Origin: Methylocystis sp.
Lineage (GTDB): Bacteria > Pseudomonadota > Alphaproteobacteria > Rhizobiales > Beijerinckiaceae
Reading direction: 5' to 3'
Assembly: GCA_002929055.1 (NCBI GenBank)
Contig: PERY01000001.1
Span: 1-64,000, forward strand
DNA: 64,000 nt
Part shown: piece by piece, positions 16,378 through 26,988 of the stretch
Layout of the letters: every line of letters begins with the position of its first letter
Numbering within the stretch: the first letter of the stretch is position 1
Program-made: the position numbers and the translations under genes
The notes under the pieces: model-generated
What the model was told of the DNA's origin: nothing
Seen by the model: only the letters and a program-made list of their open reading frames with translations
Database searches by the model: none

Positions 16378-17673
16378 ATGACCGACGCCGTCGAAACCCG
16401 CCTGCCCGATCCCACCTCGGCCGAACCCGCGAAGCGCAAGAAGACCTGCGCCGTGCGCATCGGCAAGGGGCCGGGCGCCGTGACGGTCGGCGGCGGCGCG
16501 CCGATCGTCGTGCAGTCGATGACCAACACGGACACGGCGGACATCGACTCGACCGTGACGCAGGTGCTGGCGCTGGCGCAGCAGGGGTCGGAACTGGTCC
16601 GCATCACCGTCGACCGCGACGAGGCGGCGGCCGCCGTGCCGCATATTTTCGACAAGCTCGCTCAGAAGGGCTGTCACGTCCCGCTCGTCGGCGACTTCCA
16701 TTATATCGGCCACAAGCTGCTCGCCGACCATCCGGCCTGCGCCGAGGCGCTGGCCAAATATCGCATCAATCCGGGCAATGTCGGCTTCAAGGACAAGAAG
16801 GACAAGCAGTTCTCGGCGATCGTCGAACTGGCGGCCAGGCATGACAAGGCGGTGCGCATCGGCGCCAATTGGGGCTCGCTCGATCAGGAGTTGCTCACCC
16901 ATCTCATGGACATCAACGCGGCCTCCGACCGGCCGATCGACGCCCGCGCCGTGACGCGCGAGGCGCTCACCCGCTCGGCGCTGCTGTCAGCGGCGCGCGC
17001 CGAGGAAATCGGCCTGCCGAAGAACCGCATCGTCATCTCCGCCAAGGTCTCGGCGGTGCAGGACCTCATCGCCGTCTATCGCATGGTCGCGGCGCGCAGC
17101 GACTATGCGCTGCATCTCGGCCTCACCGAGGCCGGCATGGGCTCGAAGGGCATCGTCGCCTCCGCTTCGGCGCTGGGCGTCTTGCTGCAGGACGGCATCG
17201 GCGACACGATCCGGGTCTCGCTGACGCCGGAGCCCGGCGGCGACCGCACGCTCGAAGTGCGCGTCGCGCAGGAAATCCTGCAGACGATGGGCTTTCGCAC
17301 CTTCGTGCCGCTGGTCGCGGCCTGCCCCGGCTGCGGGCGCACGACCTCGACCGTCTTCCAGGAACTCGCGCGCGACATTCAGGGCCATATCCGCGAGCGC
17401 ATGATCGAGTGGCGGGCGCAATATCCGGGCGTCGAGACGCTCAATGTCGCGGTGATGGGCTGCATCGTGAACGGACCCGGCGAATCCAAGCACGCCGATA
17501 TCGGCATTTCCCTGCCCGGCACCGGCGAGACGCCGGCCGCGCCCGTCTTCATCGACGGCAAGAAGGCGATGACGCTGCGCGGCGAGGGCATAGCCGAAGA
17601 GTTCACGCGGATCGTCGACGATTATGTCGTGCGGCGCTTCGGCGGCGTGAAGGAAGGCGAGGCGGCGGAGTAA
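16378..17673 (+). CDS. ispG: 4-hydroxy-3-methylbut-2-enyl diphosphate synthase (flavodoxin)
   Basis: Converts 2-C-methyl-D-erythritol 2,4-cyclodiphosphate to HMBPP in the MEP isoprenoid pathway, using a [4Fe-4S] cluster. In 431 residues: [13 protein letters not shown] at the start of the TIM barrel, the cluster ligands Cys316 and Cys319 (ACPGCGRTT), Cys362 (GCIVNGPGE) and the glutamate of that motif. Length fits the alphaproteobacterial form. The ATG at 16378 is chosen because upstream in-frame sequence overlaps the dnaJ-like gene. Confidence 0.97.
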   Translation: MTDAVETRLPDPTSAEPAKRKKTCAVRIGKGPGAVTVGGGAPIVVQSMTNTDTADIDSTVTQVLALAQQGSELVRITVDRDEAAAAVPHIFDKLAQKGCHVPLVGDFHYIGHKLLADHPACAEALAKYRINPGNVGFKDKKDKQFSAIVELAARHDKAVRIGANWGSLDQELLTHLMDINAASDRPIDARAVTREALTRSALLSAARAEEIGLPKNRIVISAKVSAVQDLIAVYRMVAARSDYALHLGLTEAGMGSKGIVASASALGVLLQDGIGDTIRVSLTPEPGGDRTLEVRVAQEILQTMGFRTFVPLVAACPGCGRTTSTVFQELARDIQGHIRERMIEWRAQYPGVETLNVAVMGCIVNGPGESKHADIGISLPGTGETPAAPVFIDGKKAMTLRGEGIAEEFTRIVDDYVVRRFGGVKEGEAAE

Positions 17674-17685
17674 CGCCCTTCGCCC

Positions 17686-17711
17686 GTCATTGCGAGCGAA
17701 GCGAAGCAATC
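17686..17711. repeat. REP-like palindromic element
   Basis: GTCATTGCGAGCGAAGCGAA plus GCAATC follows the ispG stop. ATTGC/GCAAT form the stem ends. This core is a widespread short interspersed repeat in alphaproteobacterial genomes, as I recall it; only one copy is in this window, so its repetitive nature here is inference. Confidence 0.5.
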
Positions 17712-17757
17712 GAGAGCCGCACGCGGCGCTAGAGTTGCGTCGCCGCTGCGCTCTTGG

Positions 17758-18582
17758 TCATGCCTTGGAGGCCGCCCGCAAGTCCCTCCAGGCCGTGGGC
17801 TTCAGGCCCGGGCTTTTCAGGATCGACTCCAGACTGTTGAACACATAGGCGCGCGCCGCATGCGCGCCGCATTGCACGTCGAAGGGTCTGCCGCGCAACT
17901 GCGCCACCGTGTCCCTCGTCTCCAGCAGCGCCCGCGCCGGCGCCTCGCCGAAGAGCAGCAGAACCTTGGGCCGCGCGATCTCCACATGGCGGCGCGCGAA
18001 GGGCGCGAAGACCGCCAGTTGCTGCGGCGTCATCGACATCACGCCGGGCGGACGCCAGGGCGAGACATAGGCCAGATAGGCGCTCTCGCGCGTCAGGGAA
18101 ATCGCCTTCAGCATATTGCCCAGAAGCCGCGCCTGATCGCCGCTGAAAGCCTCTCCGGTCGATTCTTCCGTGACGCCGGGCGCGGCGTCGAGGACCATGA
18201 GCGGCGCACCGGGCGTTCCCGCCGAAAACAGGAAATGCTGCGCCATCGCGCGGAAGGGCGCGTGCGGAAATCCCGCGAGGGCGGCGGCGAGTTCATCGAG
18301 CGTCTCAGCCCCGGCGGCGGCGGCCTCGGCGGCGCGGGCTGCGTCGTCCGGCGCGGCGACGCTGGGCGCAGGACGCGGGCGGGCGGCGGGCGCCTCGGTT
18401 GCAAAAGACGGTTGCGCCTCGCGGGGCGCAACGGGCGCCGTTTCAGCGACGGGCGCGCGCGCGCTGTCGGCGTAGCGATCATGCGCCGCCTCGTCGAGCG
18501 CGAGATCGACCCCGCTCTCGACATACCAATCGAGAAGCGCGATCAGCGCGGCGCGGGATTCGGGCGGTTGGGCGAGGGCCAT
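17758..18582 (-). CDS. Degenerate family-4-like uracil-DNA glycosylase homolog
   Basis: 274 residues. An Ala/Pro-rich N-terminal half (1-95) precedes a UDG-superfamily fold: LMVLDAAPGVTEESTGEAF corresponds to the VGEAPG-x-EED-x-G-x-PF motif, and YLAYVSPWRPPG to the N-x-V-PWRPPGN motif. The four Fe-S cysteines of family-4 enzymes are missing (only one Cys in the protein), and the C-terminal HPSxLLR motif reads NSLESILKS. Either a divergent glycosylase or a non-catalytic DNA-binding relative. It converges with ispG. Confidence 0.7.
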   Translation of the reverse strand: MALAQPPESRAALIALLDWYVESGVDLALDEAAHDRYADSARAPVAETAPVAPREAQPSFATEAPAARPRPAPSVAAPDDAARAAEAAAAGAETLDELAAALAGFPHAPFRAMAQHFLFSAGTPGAPLMVLDAAPGVTEESTGEAFSGDQARLLGNMLKAISLTRESAYLAYVSPWRPPGVMSMTPQQLAVFAPFARRHVEIARPKVLLLFGEAPARALLETRDTVAQLRGRPFDVQCGAHAARAYVFNSLESILKSPGLKPTAWRDLRAASKA

Positions 18583-18621
18583 GAGGAGAGTTTACTCCAC
18601 TCTCTCCTCAAGGGGGAGGCG

Positions 18622-18852
18622 CTAGCAGCAGCGAAAGGCCCGCGCGCCGCCAGCGCCGAAACGCGCATTCTCTCGCGCACGGAAAAACGCCGCGCGCGTC
18701 ATGATGGGTTGTCCATCATGCTTCTCCTGCACATGAGCGACATAGGCGTCGTAATCGCCCTGCCCGACCATCAGCCGCGCACCGTCGCGCAGCTTTGACG
18801 CGAGCCTCGAGAGATCAAGCCCGAACTTACGCTCCTGCGGGCAGCAGTTCAT
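18622..18852 (-). CDS. YbdD/YjiX family small protein
   Basis: 76 residues with the conserved core ARLMVGQGDYDAYVAHVQEKH, then QPIMTRAAFFRARENARFG and a terminal CC, the hallmark of the YbdD/YjiX (DUF466) proteins. These are the usual genetic partners of CstA-family transporters. The ATG at 18852 lies inside the 3' end of cstA (26-base overlap), indicating translational coupling. Confidence 0.88.
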   Translation of the reverse strand: MNCCPQERKFGLDLSRLASKLRDGARLMVGQGDYDAYVAHVQEKHDGQPIMTRAAFFRARENARFGAGGARAFRCC

Positions 18853-20899
18853 CTTCGCTCTCCCTGGTGGTGACGGTCTCGCTCGCGCGCGCCTGCCGTA
18901 TGGACGAAATCGCAAAGCCGAGAATTGACAGCACAAGCACGATGTAGATCGCGCAAAGGCCGGCGTCGACGTAGTCGTTGAAGATGACGCGATGCATCTC
19001 TTCCAGCGTCTTCGCCGGCGCCAGCATCTGGCCCTTGTCGGCGGCGGCCGTGAATTTCCTTGCGTGCGACAGGAAGCCGATGCGCGGATCGTCGTGGAAG
19101 ATTTTCTCGAGCCCCGCTGTCATGGTGCAGATGTAGAGCCATGTCGCCGGGACGATCGCCACGAAGGCGTAGCGCTCGCGCTTCATGCGGAAGAGCACGA
19201 CGACGCAAAGGGTGAGCGCCATTGCAGCAAGCATCTGGTTGGCGATGCCAAAGAGCGGCCACAGCGTGTTGATGCCCCCCAGGGGATCGATGACGCCCTG
19301 ATAGAGAAAGTAACCCCAGCCCGTGACGGCGATGGCGGTCGCGGCGAGGTTCGGCCCCCAGGACTGCGTGTTGCGGAAGGACGGCGCGAATGTGCCGATG
19401 AGGTCCTGAATCATGAAGCGCGCGACGCGTGTGCCGGCGTCGATAGTCGTGAGGATGAAGAGCGCCTCGAACAGAATTGCAAAGTGATACCAGAAGGATT
19501 TCGCCGCCACGCCGCCGATGACGGAAGAGAGAATATGCGCCATGCCGACGGCGAGCGTCGGCGCGCCGCCGGTGCGCGAGAGGATCGTCTTCTCTCCGAC
19601 GTCATGGGCGACCCCGGCCAGCGTCTCCGGCGTCACTGCGAAGCCCCATGCGGAGATGGCGGCGGAGGCGGCCTCGGGCGTCGCGCCGATGAGGGCGGGC
19701 GCGCTGTTCATGGCGAAATAGACGCCGGGCTCCAGCACGCTCGCTGCGATCAGCGCCATGATGGCGACGAAGCTCTCCATCAGCATGGCGCCATAGCCGA
19801 TAAAGCGCGTCTGCGTTTCGTCGGCGATCATCTTGGGCGTCGTGCCGGAAGAGACCAGAGCATGGAAGCCCGACACCGCGCCGCAGGCGATGGTGATGAA
19901 GAGGAAGGGGAAGACGCTGCCCGCGAAGACCGGCCCCGTGCCGTCGATGAAGCGCGAGACTGCCGGCATCTGCAGATCGGGCCAGACGACGAAGATGCCG
20001 AGCGCCAGCGAGAGGATCGTGCCGATCTTGAGGAAGGTCGAGAGGTAATCGCGCGGCGCGAGCAGCAGCCAGACCGGCAGCACCGACGCGACGAAGCCAT
20101 AGGCGATGAGCATGAAGGCGAGCGTCTCGCCCTTGTAGGTGAAGAGCGGCGCCAGCGTCTCGCTCTGCGCCACATTGCGCCCGAAGGCGATGCTGGCGAT
20201 GAGCGCCACGAAGCCGATGACCGACATTTCGCCGATCTGTCCCGGGCGGATGTAGCGGCCATAGACGCCCATGAAGACGGCGATGGGGAGCGTCGCGAAG
20301 ACGGTGAAGAAACCCCACGGGCTGTCGGCCAGCGCCTTGACGACGACGAGCGCCAGCACCGCAAGCAGAATGATCATGATGGAGAGTATGCCCACCATCG
20401 CGATCACGCCCGGAACCTGCCCCATCTCCGTCTTGATGAGATCGCCGAGCGAACGCCCGTCACGCCGCGTTGAAACGAACAGTATCAGAAAATCCTGCAC
20501 CGCGCCGGCGAAGATGACGCCGGTCAGCAGCCAGAGCGTGCCGGGCAGATAACCCATCTGCGCGGCGAGCACCGGGCCGACGAGCGGGCCGGCGCCGGCG
20601 ATGGCCGCGAAGTGATGGCCGAAGAGCACCCATTTGTCGGTCGGCACATAATCGAGCCCGTCGTTGCGCCGATGCGCCGGCGTGCGGCGCCGCGCATCGA
20701 GACCGAGCACCGTTTCGGCGATGAAGCGCGAATAGAAGCGATAGCCGATGGCGTAGACGCAGATCGCCGCCGTGACGAGCCACATGGCGTTGACCGGCTC
20801 GCCCCGCGCCGTCGCAAGCGTGAAGAGCGCGTAGAGCGCGAGCAGGAAAACGAGCGCCCAGGGGGCGAGGGAAAGCGGCGACTGTCGAAGGCTCTGCAT
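18827..20899 (-). CDS. cstA: CstA-family carbon-starvation transporter
   Basis: 690-residue inner-membrane protein with about 16-18 hydrophobic helices. CstA/BtsT homologs take up pyruvate (and peptides have been proposed) during carbon limitation. Visible family blocks are DYVPTDKWVLFGHHFAAIAG near the N-terminus, GPLVGPVLAAQMGYLPG, GAVQDFLILFVSTRRDGRSLG and SSGTTPKMI. The ATG at 20899 has GAGAGG just upstream; the earlier in-frame ATG at 20926 lacks one. YbdD follows. Confidence 0.93.
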   Translation of the reverse strand: MQSLRQSPLSLAPWALVFLLALYALFTLATARGEPVNAMWLVTAAICVYAIGYRFYSRFIAETVLGLDARRRTPAHRRNDGLDYVPTDKWVLFGHHFAAIAGAGPLVGPVLAAQMGYLPGTLWLLTGVIFAGAVQDFLILFVSTRRDGRSLGDLIKTEMGQVPGVIAMVGILSIMIILLAVLALVVVKALADSPWGFFTVFATLPIAVFMGVYGRYIRPGQIGEMSVIGFVALIASIAFGRNVAQSETLAPLFTYKGETLAFMLIAYGFVASVLPVWLLLAPRDYLSTFLKIGTILSLALGIFVVWPDLQMPAVSRFIDGTGPVFAGSVFPFLFITIACGAVSGFHALVSSGTTPKMIADETQTRFIGYGAMLMESFVAIMALIAASVLEPGVYFAMNSAPALIGATPEAASAAISAWGFAVTPETLAGVAHDVGEKTILSRTGGAPTLAVGMAHILSSVIGGVAAKSFWYHFAILFEALFILTTIDAGTRVARFMIQDLIGTFAPSFRNTQSWGPNLAATAIAVTGWGYFLYQGVIDPLGGINTLWPLFGIANQMLAAMALTLCVVVLFRMKRERYAFVAIVPATWLYICTMTAGLEKIFHDDPRIGFLSHARKFTAAADKGQMLAPAKTLEEMHRVIFNDYVDAGLCAIYIVLVLSILGFAISSIRQARASETVTTRESEDELLPAGA

Positions 20900-21013
20900 G
20901 AAACCTCTCGGGCGATGCGGGCGCAAATTGCCCTGCGACTGGGCGATCTTCGCAGCCGTGAGCGTTGCGCCAGCTTAAGAGAGGGGGCGAGCCCCTTCAA
21001 CCGCGCGACATGC

Positions 21014-21048
21014 AAAAAAGAGACGGCGCGACCCCGGGGAGCGCGCCG
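21014..21048 (-). terminator. Rho-independent terminator after metH
   Basis: CGGCGCG and CGCGCCG arms (21024-21030 and 21042-21048) around an 11-base loop lie 20 bases after the metH stop and are followed on the minus strand by TCTCTTTTTT. It closes the sahR-like/metF/metH operon. Confidence 0.82.
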
Positions 21049-21068
21049 CCCAAAAACTTTCAGCCGTC

Positions 21069-24000
21069 TTACTCCGCCGCAATCGCCGCCGGCTCGTAGT
21101 TGAGAATCGGTGCGAGCCAGCGCTCGACTTCCGCGACCGACATGCCTTTGCGCGAGGCGTAGTCCTCGACCTGATCGCGCTCGACCTTCGCGACACCGAA
21201 ATAATGCGCCTGCGGGTGGCCGATATAGAGGCCGCTGACGGACGCCGCCGGCGTCATGGCGAAGCTTTCGGTGAGCTTGACGCCCGTGCGCTTCTCGACG
21301 TCGAGAAGGCGGAAGAGCGTCTCCTTCTCCGTGTGATCGGGTTGCGCGGGATAGCCCGGCGCCGGACGGATGCCCGCGTAGGGCTCGGCCGGAAGTTCGT
21401 CGGGCGTGAAGTTCTCGTCCTTCGCATAGGCCCAGAATTCGCGGCGCACGCGCTCATGCATGCGCTCGGCGAAAGCTTCCGCGAAGCGGTCCGCGAGCGC
21501 CTTCACCATGATCGAACCGTAGTCGTCATTGGCGCGCGCGTAGCGGGCGGAGATCTTCTCCTCCTCGGCGCCGGCGGTGACGACGAAGGCGCCGACATAA
21601 TCGGCCTTGCCGCTGTCCCTGGGCGCGACGAAATCAGCAAGAGCGATATTGGCCTTGCCGTCGCGTTTTCCAAGCTGCTGACGCAGCGTGTAGAAGGTCG
21701 CAAGCGGATCGGCGCGCGACTCGCCGTTGTAGAGCACAATGTCGTCGCCCACGCTGTTCGCGGGCCAGAAGCCGATGATCGCCTTCGGCGTGAACCAGCG
21801 CTCTTCGACAATGCGCTTGAGCATCGCCTGCGCATCTTCAAAGAGCCGGCGCGCCGCCTCGCCCTTCCCGGGATCGTCGAGCAGCGCCGGATAGCGGCCC
21901 TTGAACTCCCATGTCTGGAAGAAAGGCGTCCAGTCGATATAGGGCACGAGCTCCGCGACATCGTAGCTTGCGAAGGCGCGGGCGCCCATGAAGCCCGGCT
22001 TCGTCGGCTCATAGGCCGCCCAGTCGATCCTGTAGGCGTTGGCGCGCGCCTGCGCGATCGGCACGCGCTGCTTGTCGGCCTGCGCGCGCGCATGGGCTTG
22101 CGCGACGCGCTCATATTCGGCGCGCGTGTCCGCCATATAGTCAACGCGCGTCTTCTCTGAGACGAGCGCCTGCGCCACCCCGACCGCCCGGCTTGCGTCC
22201 GTCACATAGACCGCCTGTCCGCGCTTGTAGTTGGGGCTGATCTTCACAGCCGTATGCACGCGGCTCGTCGTCGCGCCGCCGATGAGCAGCGGCACGTCGA
22301 GGCCTTCGCGCTCCATTTCCGCTGCGACGAAACACATCTCGTCCAGCGACGGCGTGATGAGGCCCGAGAGGCCGATGAGATCGACGTTCTCCTTCTTGGC
22401 GACATCGAGAATCTTCGCGCAAGGCGTCATGACGCCAAGATCGATGACCTCGAAATTATTGCAGCCGAGAACGACGCCGACGATATTCTTTCCGATGTCG
22501 TGGACGTCGCCTTTCACCGTCGCGAGAAGAATTTTGCCGGCGGTTGAGCGCTCGCTCTTGTCGGCCTCCATGAAGGGCATGAGATAGGCGACCGCCTGCT
22601 TCATCACGCGCGCCGATTTCACGACCTGCGGCAGGAACATCTTGCCCTGCCCGAAGAGATCGCCAACGACGTTCATGCCCGCCATCAATGGACCTTCGAT
22701 GACGTCGAGCGGACGCGTGGAGCGCTGGCGCGCTTCCTCCACATCTACTTCGACATAATCGGTGACGCCGTTGACGAGCGCATATTCCAGTCGCTTCTCG
22801 ACCGTGTTTTCACGCCAGGCGGCGTCCTTCTCCTGCGACTTGGCGCCGGCGCCCTTGAACTTCTCGGCAAGCTCCACGAGCCGCTCCGTCGAATCCTTGC
22901 GGCGGTTCAGCACAACGTCTTCGCAAAGGTCGCGCAGTTCGGGATCGATCTCCTGATAGACGGCGAGCTGACCGGCGTTGACGATGCCCATGTCCATGCC
23001 CGCCTGAATGGCGTGGTAGAGGAACACGGAGTGCATCGCCTCGCGAACGGGCTCGTTGCCGCGGAATGAGAAGGAGAGATTCGACACGCCGCCGGAAATG
23101 TGGACATGCGGCAGGTCACGCTTGATGACCCGCGCGGCCTCGATGAAATCGACGCCGTAATTCTCATGTTCCTCGATGCCCGTCGCCACCGCGAAGATAT
23201 TGGGATCGAAGATAATGTCCTGCGGCGGGAAGCCGACCTCTTCGGTGAGAATCTTGTAGGCGCGCGCGCAGATTTCCGTCTTGCGCGCGAGCGTGTCGGC
23301 CTGACCGGTTTCGTCGAAGGCCATGACGACGACCGCCGCCCCGTAGCGGCGAACCTTCAGCGCCTCTGCGATGAATTTCTCCTCGCCTTCCTTCAGCGAG
23401 ATGGAGTTGACGACGCCCTTGCCCTGCAGGCATTTCAGACCGGCTTCGATCACCTCGAACTTGGAGCTGTCGACCATCACCGGCACCCGGGCGATGTCGG
23501 GTTCCGCGGCCAGCAGGTTGAGGAAATCCACCATCGCCTGCTGCGAGTCGAGCAGGCCTTCGTCCATGTTGATGTCGATGACCTGCGCGCCATTGGCGAC
23601 CTGATCGCGCGCGACGTCGAGAGCGGCGGCGTAGTCATTATTGGTGATGAGCTTGCGGAACTTGGCCGAGCCCGTGACATTGGTGCGCTCGCCCACGTTG
23701 ACGAAGGGAATGTCCCTGGTCAGCGCGAAAGGCTCGAGGCCGGAGAGGCGCAGCATCGGCTCGATCTTGGGCACGATGCGGGGCTTCATGCCCTGCACCT
23801 TCTGCGCGATGGCGCCGATGTGGTCCGGCGTCGTGCCGCAGCAACCGCCAAGGACGTTGACGAGGCCGGCGCTCGCGAATTCCCCGACGAGCTCCGCCAT
23901 ATATTCCGGGCTCTCGTCGTAGAGGCCGAATTCGTTCGGCAGGCCCGCATTGGGGAAGGCGCAGACGCGCGTGTCGGCGGCGCGGCCGATCTCGGCGATG

Positions 24001-24788
24001 TGCTGGCGCATCTCGCGCGCGCCGAGCGCACAGTTGAAGCCGATGGAGAAGGGCCTGGCGTGCGCGAGCGAATCCCAGAAGGCGATCGACGTCTGGCCAG
24101 AGAGCGTGCGGCCGGAAAGATCGGTGATCGTGCCCGAAATCATGATGGGGAAGCGGGTGCCGACTTCCTCGAATGCGTCTTCGAGCGCGTAGATCGCGGC
24201 CTTGGCGTTGAGCGTGTCGAAGACGGTCTCGACCAGCATGATGTCGGCGCCGCCTTCGATGAGGCCCAGCGCCTGTTCCTTATAGGCGGCGCGCAGTTCG
24301 TCGAAGGAGGTGGCGCGGTAGCCGGGATTCGACACGTCCGGCGAAATCGACGCGGTGCGGTTCGTCGGCCCCAGAGAGCCGGCGACGAAGCGGCGCACGC
24401 CGGTCCTCGCGGCCACTTCGTCGGCCGCCGCGCGCGCGAGTTTGGCGCCCTCGCGGTTCAGCTCGAAAGCGAGATGCTCCAGCCCGTAATCGGCCTGCGC
24501 GATCGTTGTCGAGGAGAAGGTGTTCGTCTCGATGATGTCGGCGCCGGCTTCGAGATAGGCGACATGGATCGCCTTGATCGCCTCGGGCTGCGTGAGGATC
24601 AGGAGATCATTGTTACCGCGCAGATCCTTCGGGTGATCCTTGAACCGCTCGCCGCGAAAGTCCGCTTCCTCGAATTTGTGGCGCTGGATCATCGTGCCCA
24701 TGGCGCCGTCGAGAATGAGGATGCGGCTCGTCGCCGCCTCTTCCAGCGCCTTGAGGATCTTGGGGCCGTGGGACGTGTCGAAGGTCAT
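21069..24788 (-). CDS. metH: Cobalamin-dependent methionine synthase
   Basis: Transfers the methyl group of 5-methyltetrahydrofolate to homocysteine through methylcobalamin. The 1239-residue protein has four modules in order: homocysteine-binding barrel with the zinc cysteines ([10 protein letters not shown]), pterin-binding barrel ([13 protein letters not shown]), the B12 module with [20 protein letters not shown] (DxHxxG), and the C-terminal AdoMet reactivation domain with [11 protein letters not shown] and [11 protein letters not shown]. Full length for the family. The start overlaps the metF stop by ATGA, so translation is coupled. Confidence 0.98.
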   Translation of the reverse strand: MTFDTSHGPKILKALEEAATSRILILDGAMGTMIQRHKFEEADFRGERFKDHPKDLRGNNDLLILTQPEAIKAIHVAYLEAGADIIETNTFSSTTIAQADYGLEHLAFELNREGAKLARAAADEVAARTGVRRFVAGSLGPTNRTASISPDVSNPGYRATSFDELRAAYKEQALGLIEGGADIMLVETVFDTLNAKAAIYALEDAFEEVGTRFPIMISGTITDLSGRTLSGQTSIAFWDSLAHARPFSIGFNCALGAREMRQHIAEIGRAADTRVCAFPNAGLPNEFGLYDESPEYMAELVGEFASAGLVNVLGGCCGTTPDHIGAIAQKVQGMKPRIVPKIEPMLRLSGLEPFALTRDIPFVNVGERTNVTGSAKFRKLITNNDYAAALDVARDQVANGAQVIDINMDEGLLDSQQAMVDFLNLLAAEPDIARVPVMVDSSKFEVIEAGLKCLQGKGVVNSISLKEGEEKFIAEALKVRRYGAAVVVMAFDETGQADTLARKTEICARAYKILTEEVGFPPQDIIFDPNIFAVATGIEEHENYGVDFIEAARVIKRDLPHVHISGGVSNLSFSFRGNEPVREAMHSVFLYHAIQAGMDMGIVNAGQLAVYQEIDPELRDLCEDVVLNRRKDSTERLVELAEKFKGAGAKSQEKDAAWRENTVEKRLEYALVNGVTDYVEVDVEEARQRSTRPLDVIEGPLMAGMNVVGDLFGQGKMFLPQVVKSARVMKQAVAYLMPFMEADKSERSTAGKILLATVKGDVHDIGKNIVGVVLGCNNFEVIDLGVMTPCAKILDVAKKENVDLIGLSGLITPSLDEMCFVAAEMEREGLDVPLLIGGATTSRVHTAVKISPNYKRGQAVYVTDASRAVGVAQALVSEKTRVDYMADTRAEYERVAQAHARAQADKQRVPIAQARANAYRIDWAAYEPTKPGFMGARAFASYDVAELVPYIDWTPFFQTWEFKGRYPALLDDPGKGEAARRLFEDAQAMLKRIVEERWFTPKAIIGFWPANSVGDDIVLYNGESRADPLATFYTLRQQLGKRDGKANIALADFVAPRDSGKADYVGAFVVTAGAEEEKISARYARANDDYGSIMVKALADRFAEAFAERMHERVRREFWAYAKDENFTPDELPAEPYAGIRPAPGYPAQPDHTEKETLFRLLDVEKRTGVKLTESFAMTPAASVSGLYIGHPQAHYFGVAKVERDQVEDYASRKGMSVAEVERWLAPILNYEPAAIAAE

Positions 24789-25684
24789 GCGTCTACTTTC
24801 TCGCGAAGGGGACGAACGCCGAGCAGATGGCAGATGGCGAAAACCATGTCGGCGCGGTTGTTGGTGTAGAAATGGAACTGGTCGACGCCGGCGCGGGCAA
24901 GGCCCATCACCTGCTCGACCGCCGTGGTGGCGGCGACGAGCGCGCGCGTCTCGGGATCGTCGTCGAGGCCCTCGAAACGCTCCGCCACCCAGCGCGGCAC
25001 GCTGGCGCCGGCCTTGGTCGCGAAGCTGGAGACCTGCCTGAAATTGCGGATCGGCATGATCCCGGGCACAATCGGGATCGTGACGCCCCGCGCGCGCGCC
25101 TTGTCCAGAAACTTGAAGTAGATGTCATTGTCGAAGAAGAACTGCGTGATGGCGCGCGTGGCGCCGGCGTCGATCTTGGCTTCGAGCGCGTCGAGATCCT
25201 GCTCGATCGAGCCGCTTTCGGGATGTCCCTCCGGATAGGTGGAGACGGAAATCTCGAAATCATGCAGCCTGCGAATGCCGCGCACGAGATCGCAGGACTT
25301 GGCGTAGCCGGTGGGGTTCGCCTCGAATTTCGTGCCGACGCCCGTGGGCGGATCGCCGCGCAGCGCCACGATATGGCGCACGCCAGCCTCCCAATAGCCC
25401 TCCAGAATGTCGTCGATCTCTTCTTTCGAGGACGACACGCAGGTGAGATGCGCGGCGGGCTTCATCTGCGTCTCACGCGCGATGCGGGAGACGATGGCGT
25501 GGGTGCGCTCGCGCGTCGAGCCGCCCGCGCCATAGGTGACCGAGACGAAGTGCGGATTAAGCGCCTTGAGGCGCTTCACAGTCTCCCATAGCTGCGTCTC
25601 CATCTCCGGCGTCTTCGGCGGGAAGAACTCGTAGGAGATGTTGAACCGCTTGCCGGAAGCGGTTGGATGAAGCGCGTTGAACAT
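24785..25684 (-). CDS. metF: 5,10-methylenetetrahydrofolate reductase
   Basis: FAD-dependent TIM-barrel enzyme supplying 5-methyltetrahydrofolate to MetH. In 299 residues: YEFFPPKT (N-terminal strand), [46 protein letters not shown] and the final [11 protein letters not shown], all family hallmarks. The start codon overlaps the stop of the upstream ArsR-methyltransferase gene (shared base at 25684), and its stop overlaps metH, forming a tightly coupled three-gene operon. Confidence 0.97.
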   Translation of the reverse strand: MFNALHPTASGKRFNISYEFFPPKTPEMETQLWETVKRLKALNPHFVSVTYGAGGSTRERTHAIVSRIARETQMKPAAHLTCVSSSKEEIDDILEGYWEAGVRHIVALRGDPPTGVGTKFEANPTGYAKSCDLVRGIRRLHDFEISVSTYPEGHPESGSIEQDLDALEAKIDAGATRAITQFFFDNDIYFKFLDKARARGVTIPIVPGIMPIRNFRQVSSFATKAGASVPRWVAERFEGLDDDPETRALVAATTAVEQVMGLARAGVDQFHFYTNNRADMVFAICHLLGVRPLREKVDA

Positions 25685-26694
25685 CAGACGGTCTCATAGG
25701 AAGAAGCGGGAATGGGGTCTGCGACGATGCGCGGATCGCGCGCCAGCCACAGCGAGACGGTGAGCTTTGCGCCTTCCCTGGCGCCGGGCGCAAGCTCCCG
25801 ATGGAGAATGGTTTCGAGTCCCGCCTGGGCAAGAAGACCCGTGATCTCCGCGTCCGAGAAGCCAAGGCGGCGATGCGCGTGCTTGTCGCGCAGCGCCTCC
25901 TCCTGATGGGGGGCGAAGTCGACGACGAGGAGGCGGCCGCCCGGCGCAAGGACGCGCGCGGCCTCGCGCAGCGCGCGGGCCGGATCGTCGAGGTAATGGA
26001 GCACCTGATGCATGATGGCGATATCGACGGAGTTGCGCTCGATCGGCAGCGCATAGATGTCGCCCTGACGCAGCTGGATATTGCGCAGGCCCGTCTCCTC
26101 CAGCCGTCCGCGCGCGACGGCGAGCATGGCGGTGGAGAGGTCGACGCCGACGGCGCGCTCGGCGAGCGGCGCGAAAAGCTCCAGCATCCGGCCTGCGCCC
26201 GTGCCGATATCCAGAATGAAGCGGGCGGGTTTCTCGCCGACCGCGTCGCGCATCGCGTCCTCGACCAGCGCCTCGGGCGCGTGCAGGGAGCGAATGTCGT
26301 CCCATTCGGCGGCGTGCGCGGCGAAGTAGCGGGCGGCGGCCTCGGTGCGGGCGTGGCGAACCTCGGAAAGACGCGCCTGATCCTCCGCCAGGATGGGATC
26401 CCTGGGGTCGAGCCAGGCGGCGATTTCACGCGCCAGCGCCGCAGCGCCGCTCGCGGAGGACAGGCGGAAAAAGGCCCAGGCCCCCTCGCGGCGCCGCTCG
26501 ACGAGGCCGGCTTCGACGAGAAGTTTCAGATGGCGGGACACCCGCGGCTGGGACTGGCCGAGAATGGTGACGATCTCGCTGACGGTGAGTTCGGACTGGG
26601 CGAGGAGCGCAAGAAGGCGCAGTCGCGTCTCTTCCCCGGCGGCGTTGAGGGCCGCGAGCGCGGGCTCGAGCCGGAAGGGGTGCAGGGCGGTCAT
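25684..26694 (-). CDS. ArsR regulator fused to SAM-dependent methyltransferase (SahR-like)
   Basis: 336 residues. The N-terminal winged helix (about 8-95) has ETRLRLLALLAQSELTVSEI and QSQPRVSRHLKLL, an ArsR-type reader without the CxC metal site. The C-terminal class I methyltransferase domain (about 130-330) has ILDIGTGAGRMLELF and the acidic VGVD. Such fusions head met operons in alphaproteobacteria and probably sense S-adenosylhomocysteine or SAM through the methyltransferase fold. The ATG at 26694 is chosen; an in-frame extension upstream would cross the operator. Confidence 0.85.
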   Translation of the reverse strand: MTALHPFRLEPALAALNAAGEETRLRLLALLAQSELTVSEIVTILGQSQPRVSRHLKLLVEAGLVERRREGAWAFFRLSSASGAAALAREIAAWLDPRDPILAEDQARLSEVRHARTEAAARYFAAHAAEWDDIRSLHAPEALVEDAMRDAVGEKPARFILDIGTGAGRMLELFAPLAERAVGVDLSTAMLAVARGRLEETGLRNIQLRQGDIYALPIERNSVDIAIMHQVLHYLDDPARALREAARVLAPGGRLLVVDFAPHQEEALRDKHAHRRLGFSDAEITGLLAQAGLETILHRELAPGAREGAKLTVSLWLARDPRIVADPIPASSYETV

Positions 26695-26706
26695 CTGGCC
26701 TCTCGA

Positions 26707-26726
26707 ATAGATATAAAGATATCTAT
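26707..26726. promoter_or_regulatory. Operator-like palindrome before the sahR-like/metF/metH operon
   Basis: ATAGATAT-AAAG-ATATCTAT is a perfect 8-bp inverted repeat with a 4-base spacer, 13 bases upstream of the regulator start. Its AT-richness and position suit autoregulation by the ArsR-type protein and possible overlap with the -10 region. Confidence 0.65.
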
Positions 26727-26988
26727 ATGCGTTGATCAGCCTCGGCGCAAGGGGCAAATGCACAGCCCGGGAGGCAGCCGCGCGCGCCCCAACTTGCCCC
26801 TTGACGGAATTGGGAATCGAGCGCAACCTTTTCAAATATCGCAACCGCTTCTGTCACGAGAGAGGCGGGATCGCTCGGGCGGGACCTCGATGCGGAAGCG
26901 ATTCAGGAACGCCGGCGTACTCCCCTGTCGTCGACGAAACCGAAGCAACGAAGTTGCGAGAAGGAGCATGACGCCACCGGGTCAGATC

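Noticed and set aside
18992-20473. Plus-strand frame opposite cstA
   Set aside because: Highly charged antisense product; cstA and ybdD on the other strand explain the region.
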